From contig JAAEZG010000008.1 in the NCBI GenBank assembly GCA_018222985.1, positions 62,001 through 126,000 on the forward strand: a DNA stretch of 64,000 bases, read 5' to 3'. This stretch comes from Gammaproteobacteria bacterium. Its GTDB lineage: Bacteria; Pseudomonadota; Gammaproteobacteria; Enterobacterales; Alteromonadaceae. Below the pieces are notes generated by a model that was not told the origin of the DNA, did no database searches, and saw only the letters and a list, made by a program, of their open reading frames with translations. Below are positions 49,012 through 55,457 of this stretch, piece after piece; position 1 is the stretch's first letter; each line of letters begins with the position of its first letter. Position numbers and translations under genes: made by a program.

Positions 49012-49345
49012 TCCGTTGCATGTCGCGCCAAATTTTATTCAGCGCTTGGTTAATGATTTGCCATTGCTGTTGTTGTTCACACAGTGTCTTTCGGCCTTCT
49101 TCCGTAATTGCGTAATACTTACGTTTACGGTTCGAGTCACCCACGTGCCATCGCGAAATGAGAAAGCCTTGTTTTTCTAAGCGATGTAACAGCGGATATA
49201 ACATGCCATCTGTCCACTGCAACTCGCCCCCAGACAACTCTTCAACGCGCTTCACTATCTCGTAGCCGTAGGTTTCACCTTCAGCAATAACGCCAAGTAC
49301 CAATGGCGTTGATGAAGCCGCCATTAAATCTTTTGATAAATTCAT
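48983..49345 (-). CDS. PadR-family transcriptional regulator
   Basis: A 120-residue winged-helix repressor. The N-terminal part PLVLGVIAEGETYGYEIVKR, the recognition stretch GMLYPLLHRLEKQGFLISRW and KRKYYAITEEGRKTL are textbook PadR. The short C-terminus gives the dimer. It overlaps the HAAS-like gene, which it probably controls, and a large palindrome lies 18 bp upstream of its ATG, making autoregulation likely. The inducer cannot be told. Confidence 0.93.
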   Translation of the reverse strand: MNLSKDLMAASSTPLVLGVIAEGETYGYEIVKRVEELSGGELQWTDGMLYPLLHRLEKQGFLISRWHVGDSNRKRKYYAITEEGRKTLCEQQQQWQIINQALNKIWRDMQRSDNNDVQFA

Positions 49346-49362
49346 GGGTTACTATTTCACTT

Positions 49363-49410
49363 ATACCTAGAACTATTAGGTATAATCCTATACCTAATAG
49401 TTCTAGGTAT
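49363..49410. promoter_or_regulatory. Nested palindromic operator upstream of padR
   Basis: Positions 49363-49383 and 49390-49410 are a perfect 21-bp inverted repeat around the 6-nt centre AATCCT. Each arm is itself built as ATACCTA, 7 nt, TAGGTAT, so there are four ATACCTA half-sites, two full sites 27 bp apart. This fits two PadR dimers. It overlaps a possible minus-strand promoter (TTGCAT then TATAGG at 16 bp). Confidence 0.75.
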
Positions 49411-49482
49411 GCAAGCTCGCGCGATAAAAAATTTCTGCTAGGCTTACTAACGAGTTGTTTAAAAACAAAAAAGGAGAAGCAA

Positions 49483-49728
49483 ATGGGTTTTCTTTGGTTT
49501 TTGTTAGTAGGGCTTGTTGCAGGCTGGTTAGCCGGTACGCTCGTTAAAGGCGGCGGCTTTGGTATTTTAGGCAACATAGTTATTGGTATTATTGGCGCTA
49601 TGCTTGGCGGGTTTTTGTTTAACTTGCTTGGGTTGTCGAGCGACGGCAGTATCATTGGTAGTATTATTGTCGCGACCGTTGGTGCCATTGTACTGTTAAT
49701 CATTGTGCGGGCGTTGAAAAAAGCTTAG
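49483..49728 (+). CDS. GlsB/YeaQ/YmgE-family stress membrane protein
   Basis: An 81-residue protein with three helices and glycine-rich motifs (WLAGTLVKGGGFGILGNIVI; GIIGAMLGGFLF; GSIIGSIIVATVGAIVLLI), typical of the transglycosylase-associated GlsB/YeaQ family. The start is ATG 49483 after AAGGAG; a longer upstream frame (to 49303) crosses the operator and is spurious. Its divergent placement next to the PadR operator raises the chance that PadR also regulates it. Confidence 0.9.
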   Translation: MGFLWFLLVGLVAGWLAGTLVKGGGFGILGNIVIGIIGAMLGGFLFNLLGLSSDGSIIGSIIVATVGAIVLLIIVRALKKA

Positions 49729-49736
49729 CTGTCATT

Positions 49737-49763
49737 GTTCGCAAAGTTCGCAAAGTTCGCAAA
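49737..49763. repeat. Three tandem 9-bp repeats
   Basis: GTTCGCAAA occurs three times without a break, 8 bp after the GlsB stop codon and just before the terminator. The copy number may vary between strains. No function is visible. Confidence 0.7.
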
Positions 49764-49766
49764 ACC

Positions 49767-49792
49767 AAAAAAGGGCTTTTCAGCCCTTTTTT
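49767..49792. terminator. Bidirectional terminator between glsB-like gene and yghU
   Basis: AAAAAAGGGCT and AGCCCTTTTTT form an 11-bp stem with a TTTC loop; A- and T-runs on both sides suit both directions. The right arm touches the yghU stop codon. Confidence 0.88.
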
Positions 49793-50642
49793 ATTGGTTA
49801 AAGTCACTCGCGTCATGGCGCTCGCGTAATTGCTTGTCGGGTTCGCCCCAGGTTTTATTCACAATACGCCCGCGTTGTACTGCGGGGCGTTTGGCTATTT
49901 GCTCAGCCCAGCGCAGAACATTCTTATACGTATGCGCTTCAATAAATTCAGCCGCCTCATAAACCTGATTCGTCACTAACGCGCCATACCAAGGCCAAAT
50001 GGCCATATCCGCAATCGTATACTCGTCGCCCGCTATGTATTCATGCTCGGCTAACTGGCGATCAAGAACATCTAACTGGCGCTTAATTTCCATAGTATAG
50101 CGGTTGATTGGGTACTCATATTTTTCTGGGGCATAGGCATAAAAATGGCCAAACCCACCGCCTAAAAGAGGGGCGCTACCCATCTGCCAGAACAGCCAAT
50201 TTAAGGTTTCAGTGCGCTTAGCGGGGTCTTGCGGCAAGAACGCATGAAACTTTTCTGCTAAATAAAGCAAAATTGAACCTGACTCAAATACCCGCGTCGT
50301 AGGTGTTGTACTCATATCTAACAGGGCCGGTATTTTCGAGTTAGGGTTCACACTGACAAACCCACTACTAAATTGGTCACCTTCAAGAATTTCAATTAAG
50401 TGGGCATCGTATTCAGCGTCACTTATACCGGCTTCCAGCAACTCTTCAAGCATGACCGTTACCTTCACGCCATTTGGTGTGGCCAAAGAATAAAGCTGCA
50501 GCGGGTGTTTCCCCACAGGTAATTCTTTCTCGTGCGTGGCGCCTGCAATGGGTCGATTAATGCTTGCAAACTTGCCTCCACTTTCTTGATCCCACTGCCA
50601 AACTTTCGGGGGCGTGTATGATTTATCTGTTGATGACGACAT
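49791..50642 (-). CDS. yghU: Glutathione S-transferase-like disulphide-bond oxidoreductase YghU
   Basis: A 283-residue GST-family protein of the Nu class, predicted to reduce disulphides with two bound glutathiones. Visible motifs are a characteristic long N-terminal region (YTPPKVWQWDQESGGKFASI), the thioredoxin-like fold with TPNGVKVTVMLEEL and NPNSKIPALLD, ESGSILLYLAEKF, and the C-terminal GDEYTIADMAIWPWYG. It is monocistronic. Identity to the YghU/YfcG group is good on the first region; the exact paralogue is less certain. Confidence 0.9.
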   Translation of the reverse strand: MSSSTDKSYTPPKVWQWDQESGGKFASINRPIAGATHEKELPVGKHPLQLYSLATPNGVKVTVMLEELLEAGISDAEYDAHLIEILEGDQFSSGFVSVNPNSKIPALLDMSTTPTTRVFESGSILLYLAEKFHAFLPQDPAKRTETLNWLFWQMGSAPLLGGGFGHFYAYAPEKYEYPINRYTMEIKRQLDVLDRQLAEHEYIAGDEYTIADMAIWPWYGALVTNQVYEAAEFIEAHTYKNVLRWAEQIAKRPAVQRGRIVNKTWGEPDKQLRERHDASDFNQ

Positions 50643-50738
50643 GCGTGCTCCTCGCTATGAAATGTATGGTTAAGAGTGTAACGCACTGTTGGGTGCTTTG
50701 GATTATTCGACTTTGGCATAAGGCGTATTGAATTGGCA

Positions 50739-50765
50739 TAAAAAAACGGCGCCGAGGCGCCGTTT
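50739..50765 (-). terminator. Terminator of the BON-domain lipoprotein gene
   Basis: On the minus strand AAACGGCGCC and GGCGCCGTTT make a 10-bp GC-rich stem with a 2-nt loop, followed by seven T. It lies just after the BON gene. Confidence 0.88.
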
Positions 50766-50782
50766 CTCATAAGTTTTGAGAC

Positions 50783-51187
50783 TTATTGCTGTACTTCAAT
50801 GTCGTTTTCAACCGACTTCACGCCTTCAATGCCTTCGGCAAGCTGTTCAGCTAAATCAGCCTCGCTAGCCGTTGCAACAACGCCGCTGAGTACGACGTGG
50901 CCGTCAATGGTTTCGACATTAATTTGGCTAGCACTCACCTGGTCAGCTTCAAACAATGCTGTTTTAACGCGTGCTGTAATCGAGCTATCGCTTAAAAAGT
51001 CGCTGGTACGGTCGGCCGATTCACGAGCAAAGTCAGCAGCATCTTCAGCTGCGCGCTGGGTGGCCTCTGTTGCTTGCTCTAACGCTGTTTGTGCTTCTTC
51101 ACGCGTTTCTTCTTGCTCTTGCTGTGAGCAAGCCGATAATGCCAACATTGAAATGGCTGCAATTAGCAAAGTTTGCAGTGTTTTCAT
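50783..51187 (-). CDS. BON-domain lipoprotein
   Basis: A 134-residue protein with a lipobox (ISMLALSACS, Cys ~20), an Ala/Glu/Thr-rich helical linker (EEAQTALEQATEATQRAAED) and a C-terminal BON domain (~residues 68-134: ITARVKTALFEADQVSASQI; VETIDGHVVLSGVV; VKSVENDIEVQ). Similar to OsmY-like envelope stress proteins that bind membrane or phospholipid. An AGGAGG ribosome site is upstream, and a terminator follows. Confidence 0.92.
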   Translation of the reverse strand: MKTLQTLLIAAISMLALSACSQQEQEETREEAQTALEQATEATQRAAEDAADFARESADRTSDFLSDSSITARVKTALFEADQVSASQINVETIDGHVVLSGVVATASEADLAEQLAEGIEGVKSVENDIEVQQ

Positions 51188-51327
51188 GGTAAAACCTCCT
51201 GTTTTCGATATGCTTGTAAGTGATTACGGTCTAAACATAGTAAAGGCACGAGAAATTTGTAGGTGGTTTACACAGCTTTTGCGTTGTCGACATAACAGGT
51301 TCGGTAAAATTTGGCGGAGATAGCAGT

Positions 51328-51786
51328 ATGCGTACTTTAGGTAATATTTTGTGGTTTATTCTAGGCGGCGCCATTATGGGCTTAGGCTGGTGGCTGGCCG
51401 GCTTAGTTGCATTTATTACTATTGTAGGTATTCCTTGGGGCCGCTCCTGCTTCGTCATTGGCTTATTTTCGTTTTTCCCGTTTGGCCAAGAGGCCATAGC
51501 GCGTGACGAACTGACACAAAAAGAAGATATTGGCACCGGTTCGCTCGGCTGCTTAGGCAATGTGCTGTGGTTCATTTTCTTTGGCTGGTGGCTAGCGTTG
51601 GGGCATTTAGTAGCAGCCATTGCCATGTTTATTTCAATTATTGGTATTCCATTTGGTATTCAACACATTAAGCTGGCAGCCATAGCACTTTCGCCTGTGG
51701 GTAAAACCATTGTAAGCAAAGAAGTGGCTGCAGCTGCACGTATGCATAATGCGCAGCAAACCGTTAGCAATTTGCGAAAAAAATAA
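51328..51786 (+). CDS. yccF: YccF-domain inner-membrane protein
   Basis: A 152-residue protein with two copies of the YccF domain: MRTLGNILWFILGGAIMGLG and LGCLGNVLWFIFFGWWLALG are visibly repeated, as are TIVGIPWGR and SIIGIPFG. Four membrane segments. Function is unknown in this conserved family. It is 9 bp before the next gene, starting an operon with a saccharopine-dehydrogenase-like protein, pldA and a hotdog protein. Confidence 0.92.
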   Translation: MRTLGNILWFILGGAIMGLGWWLAGLVAFITIVGIPWGRSCFVIGLFSFFPFGQEAIARDELTQKEDIGTGSLGCLGNVLWFIFFGWWLALGHLVAAIAMFISIIGIPFGIQHIKLAAIALSPVGKTIVSKEVAAAARMHNAQQTVSNLRKK

Positions 51787-51795
51787 GGAACCAAC

Positions 51796-52830
51796 ATGAA
51801 GTGGATGATATATGGCGCCAACGGCTACACCGGCAAGCTCGTCGCGCAACAAGCCAAGCAAAGAGAACTAACCCCAGTGCTTGCCGGACGAAATGGTGAA
51901 GCGATTCACAAACTTGCTGGTGAACTTGAGCTACCGAGCTGCGTGGTGAACCTAAACGATACCGAAGCGTTGCAGCAAGCGCTGAGTGATATTGATCTTG
52001 TTGTACACTGCGCTGGGCCATTTGAAGTGACTGCCAAGCCTATGATTGAGGCCTGTTTGGCAAGCAAAACTCATTATGTGGATATTACCGGTGAGCTAAG
52101 TGTGTTCGAATATGCGCATGCACAACATGAGCGTGCGGCAGCGGCAGGCATAGTGCTATGCCCTGGTGTGGGTTTTGATGTTATACCAACCGACTGTGTG
52201 GCTGCCAAGCTCAAGCAAAAGCTGCCCGACGCAACCCATTTAGCGTTAGGTTTTGACTCGGCTTCGCGCATGAGCCGTGGCACCGCTAAAACCAGTGTGC
52301 GCCGTTTAGGCGAAGGCGGCGCCGTGCGCGACAATGGCACCATAACCACGGTGCCTCTTGCCTACAGAACCCGCGAAATAGACTTTGGTAACGGTAATAA
52401 ATTCGCCATGACCATACCTTGGGGTGATGTTTCAACGGCGTTCTACACCACGGGAATTCCGAACATTGAGGTGTATATTCCGGCCTCGCCGAAGCTAGTA
52501 AGTAAGTTGAAAAAACTCAATTGGCTACGTTGGTTGCTACGCCTTGAAAGTGTGAAAAACTTTTTAGAAAAGAAAGTTGAGAAACAGCCCGCAGGGCCAA
52601 GTGACAAGCAGCTTGAACAGGCGAATACTTATGTATGGGGCGAGGCCCGTAACGCCGCAGGGGATACTGAAACGCTGCGCGTGCAAGTGCTAAACGGTTA
52701 TAAGTTAACTAGCATGGGTGCCATTGATGTGGCTATGCATATTGTTTCGCAGCAACCAGCGGGCGGCTATTACACCCCAGCGTTGTTATGTGGTGATCAG
52801 TTGGTGGAGAAGTATTATGTTCAAGCATAG
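51796..52830 (+). CDS. Saccharopine dehydrogenase-like NAD(P)-binding protein
   Basis: A 344-residue Rossmann-fold protein. IYGANGYTGKLVAQQAKQRE is a GxxGxxG dinucleotide-binding start, and CVVNLNDTEALQQALSDIDL, PGVGFDVIPTDCVA fit the saccharopine-dehydrogenase-like / trans-acting enoyl reductase family, whose members act in lipid synthesis in some bacteria. Lysine metabolism is unlikely given the operon. Its end overlaps pldA by 14 bp. Confidence 0.85.
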   Translation: MKWMIYGANGYTGKLVAQQAKQRELTPVLAGRNGEAIHKLAGELELPSCVVNLNDTEALQQALSDIDLVVHCAGPFEVTAKPMIEACLASKTHYVDITGELSVFEYAHAQHERAAAAGIVLCPGVGFDVIPTDCVAAKLKQKLPDATHLALGFDSASRMSRGTAKTSVRRLGEGGAVRDNGTITTVPLAYRTREIDFGNGNKFAMTIPWGDVSTAFYTTGIPNIEVYIPASPKLVSKLKKLNWLRWLLRLESVKNFLEKKVEKQPAGPSDKQLEQANTYVWGEARNAAGDTETLRVQVLNGYKLTSMGAIDVAMHIVSQQPAGGYYTPALLCGDQLVEKYYVQA

Positions 52831-53782
52831 CGCTACGAAGCTAAGCCTGTTGCTGAGCATTTGGCTATGTGGCCAGCAAGTTTTGGCGCAAGACATATCT
52901 GACCAAGAACTTGAGGCGAAGCGGACAGAAATAGAGCTAAATGCTGAATCATTTAAAGAAACCGACCTAATTGGCCGGTTTTGGGAACTTGGTGAAGACC
53001 AAAAGCGCGGTATTTTCGACCTTCGTACTTTTCATCCAAACTTCATTTTGCCAGCCCATTACAGCTCGAATATGAATGATCAGCCAAGCTCGCCAACGCG
53101 TGGGCCGGGAACGCCATTTGAAAACTTGCAACCTAACGAGGTCAAGCTGCAGTTGTCACTGCGCACCAAGTTGGTTGAAGACATTTTGTTAGATGGTGAT
53201 ATTTGGGTGGCGTATTCGCAAACATCGCTTTGGCAAGCGTGGAATTCAGACGACTCTTCTCCGTTTCGAAGCACCAACTATAAACCTGAAGTTTTTTACG
53301 TGATGCCGTGGAAAGAAAAATGGGACTTCATTCCAGGTGACGCCACCGTACGCTTTGCCAAAGCAGGTTTGGCGCATGAGTCGAATGGTCAGCGTAAGCC
53401 TGACTCGCGTAGCTGGAACTATATTTATTTTGGCGGCGCCGTTGAGTGGGGCCCAGTCATTTGGGAGACTACGTGGAAGCAACGTGTTAACGAAGTTGGC
53501 GATAACGACGATAACCCTGATTTAGTGCGCTATCGCGGTAATTTCGAGAACCGTTTTTCGTGGCGTAATAATTTGAGTACCTATAGTTTAACGCGCATTA
53601 CTCGAGAACTGTCTTGGGACAAAGGCTCATGGCAGCTTGATTTCACGCACCCATTAAACTCTGACAAGCCTGATGGACTACGTTTTTATATTCAATTCTT
53701 CTCGGGCTACGGGGAAACGTTGCTAGATTATAACCATCGTCAAAACCGTATTGGCATTGGCTTTTTGTTGTTAAATATTTAG
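52817..53782 (+). CDS. pldA: Outer-membrane phospholipase A1 PldA
   Basis: PldA is a 12-strand outer-membrane barrel that hydrolyses misplaced phospholipids, active as a calcium-bound dimer. The 321-residue protein has a signal peptide (ending QQVLAQD), the catalytic motif HESNGQ (His-Ser, ~residue 195) with a downstream Asn in RSWNYIYF, and a C-terminal aromatic-rich barrel ending GIGFLLLNI. The longer frame upstream (to 52718) lies inside the previous gene; GGAGA precedes ATG 52817. Confidence 0.95.
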   Translation: MFKHSATKLSLLLSIWLCGQQVLAQDISDQELEAKRTEIELNAESFKETDLIGRFWELGEDQKRGIFDLRTFHPNFILPAHYSSNMNDQPSSPTRGPGTPFENLQPNEVKLQLSLRTKLVEDILLDGDIWVAYSQTSLWQAWNSDDSSPFRSTNYKPEVFYVMPWKEKWDFIPGDATVRFAKAGLAHESNGQRKPDSRSWNYIYFGGAVEWGPVIWETTWKQRVNEVGDNDDNPDLVRYRGNFENRFSWRNNLSTYSLTRITRELSWDKGSWQLDFTHPLNSDKPDGLRFYIQFFSGYGETLLDYNHRQNRIGIGFLLLNI

Positions 53783-53823
53783 GTTGTGAGAGCAGCCGGC
53801 GCCCTTTGGAGTACAACCAACTG

Positions 53824-54294
53824 ATGAACGAAAACTACTTACTCAAGCTTTATCATAAAACCTTAAAGCTACCCTTTGGCCGCGCGTTGTTTTCGCGCAT
53901 TTTTGCCAAGAAAGCACCGTATTTCAGCACCATAAAACCAACCATTGCTGACTTAAGGCCTAATTACTGCGAGTTAACCTTCAAAAAGCGCAAAGCCGTG
54001 CAAAATCATATTGGCACTGTGCATGCCATTGCTTTGTGTAATGGCCTTGAAATGGCGATGGGAGCCCTTGCGGAAGCGTCGATACCGAAACATCTGCGCT
54101 GGATACCTAAAGGCATGACAGTAACCTATACCGCCAAAGCTGATAGCGATATTCGAATTGTTGCCAGCGCTGATGAAAATGCTTGGAAACCGGGTGATTT
54201 ACCTGTGCTTGTGCAAGGCTTTCGTGCTGACGGTACCTTGGTTATTGACGGTGTGATTACGATTTATATTTCTGAAAAACCGACGCGCAAATAG
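53824..54294 (+). CDS. DUF4442 hotdog-fold protein
   Basis: A 156-residue PaaI-like hotdog protein: KAPYFSTIKPTIADLRPNYC, KRKAVQNHIGTVHAIALCNG and the C-terminal GYLIDGVITIYI-like strand fit DUF4442, related to acyl-CoA thioesterases. A TTG at 53806 is in frame, but ATG 53824 is preferred. It follows pldA by 41 bp, so the operon may combine phospholipid hydrolysis with fatty-acyl handling. Confidence 0.82.
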   Translation: MNENYLLKLYHKTLKLPFGRALFSRIFAKKAPYFSTIKPTIADLRPNYCELTFKKRKAVQNHIGTVHAIALCNGLEMAMGALAEASIPKHLRWIPKGMTVTYTAKADSDIRIVASADENAWKPGDLPVLVQGFRADGTLVIDGVITIYISEKPTRK

Positions 54295-54320
54295 TGCTGC
54301 GAAAGTTAACGCCACGCCGG

Positions 54321-54893
54321 TTACTCAGAGGCCAATGCCAGTAACTCACGCTCTATGGCGAACACATGATCATCGTGTTCGCCAAGCTCGCGCAGGGCCT
54401 CGGCTAATTTTAATAAGTACTCATCATTAGGGCCGCTTGGGCCGTGCGAGTTGGCAATATGCTGGGCAATCTGTGTTGCTGAAGCGTCGCCCAAAAACGC
54501 CGCGTTATCGGGGCCGGCAATATAAACCAACCCTTCCACTGAGCCGGGCTCGTCAAGCCACTCAAATTCAGTGAAAATTCGCAAATAACCGTTTTTTTCA
54601 CGGTGATCAAGGTGGGCAAACACGTCAGGCGTTACTTCATAGGCCATGCCGGCGCATACTGCTTCGGGTGCTTCAATCAGCGTCGCAACACGGCCCGGCT
54701 TTTCCGGAGTACCGCGATGATCGTGTGAGCCTTGCCAAAACCGCCGAGCCCAGCCACGAATACGTGCTGGTTTGCGTTGTATAAAAGGGAAATCTGCTTT
54801 ATAAATCAATGACCCATAACCAAAAAGCCACACTGACTTTAGGTGGTCTAATGGCTGGCGTTGCTGATTTAATGCAATCGTGTTGTGTGACAT
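54321..54893 (-). CDS. chaC: Glutathione-specific gamma-glutamylcyclotransferase ChaC
   Basis: A 190-residue protein with the cyclotransferase motif VWLFGYGSLIYK (~residues 21-32), the ChaC-specific RGWARRFWQGSHDHRGTP, and the catalytic Glu in HREKNGYLR. It degrades glutathione to 5-oxoproline and Cys-Gly. It is divergent from the ICMT-like gene with a 43-bp gap. Confidence 0.93.
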   Translation of the reverse strand: MSHNTIALNQQRQPLDHLKSVWLFGYGSLIYKADFPFIQRKPARIRGWARRFWQGSHDHRGTPEKPGRVATLIEAPEAVCAGMAYEVTPDVFAHLDHREKNGYLRIFTEFEWLDEPGSVEGLVYIAGPDNAAFLGDASATQIAQHIANSHGPSGPNDEYLLKLAEALRELGEHDDHVFAIERELLALASE

Positions 54894-54936
54894 AGGCTAC
54901 TATTTTACCACCTCTTTACTTGCACAGGAAAACGGT

Positions 54937-55398
54937 ATGCAAAAACTTGAGTTGAAAGTGCCACCGGTGGCGGTGGTTGCCATTATTGCTGGTGTTATGG
55001 CGTTAACGTCGCGTTTGCTACCCATGCAACCCTGGCACTTTACCGATGCCAAGGCGCTGGCCTTTGCTTTGGTAACCGCCGGCGCATTTATTGCGGTGGC
55101 TGGGGTTATTGCATTTCGCCAAGCCAAAACTACCGTCAACCCAATGAAACCCGAAGAGAGTTCTGAAGTTGTTCAAACGGGCATTTATCGGTTTACGCGT
55201 AATCCAATGTACCTAGGTTTTTTGCTGGCACTAGCGGGCTGGGGTGTGTGGTTGGGCAGCTTGCCGGCATTGGTTTGGCTGATTATTTATGTGTTGTATA
55301 TGAATCGCTTTCAAATTATTCCTGAGGAGCGCATATTACAGCAGCACTTTGGCGCTCAGTATGTGAATTACAGAAAGCGCGTACGGCGCTGGTTTTAA
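54937..55398 (+). CDS. Isoprenylcysteine methyltransferase (ICMT/PEMT)-family membrane protein
   Basis: A 153-residue protein with four helices and the family's catalytic block RFTRNPMYLGFLLALAGW and RFQIIPEERILQQHFG. Bacterial members methylate small or lipid substrates with SAM; the substrate is unknown here. ATG 54937 after AGGA is favoured over an upstream frame that overlaps chaC. Confidence 0.88.
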   Translation: MQKLELKVPPVAVVAIIAGVMALTSRLLPMQPWHFTDAKALAFALVTAGAFIAVAGVIAFRQAKTTVNPMKPEESSEVVQTGIYRFTRNPMYLGFLLALAGWGVWLGSLPALVWLIIYVLYMNRFQIIPEERILQQHFGAQYVNYRKRVRRWF

Positions 55399-55457
55399 CG
55401 GTAATTCAATGCTATACGTTATGTAAATATAAACAAAAGAGGTGCCATTTGGGAAAC

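Noticed and set aside
49303-49482. Longer start for the GlsB-like protein
   Set aside because: The upstream frame crosses the PadR operator and the padR start and lacks a ribosome site; AAGGAG precedes ATG 49483.
49737-49763. Tandem repeat as a CRISPR-like array
   Set aside because: Units are 9 bp with no spacers; it is a simple tandem repeat.
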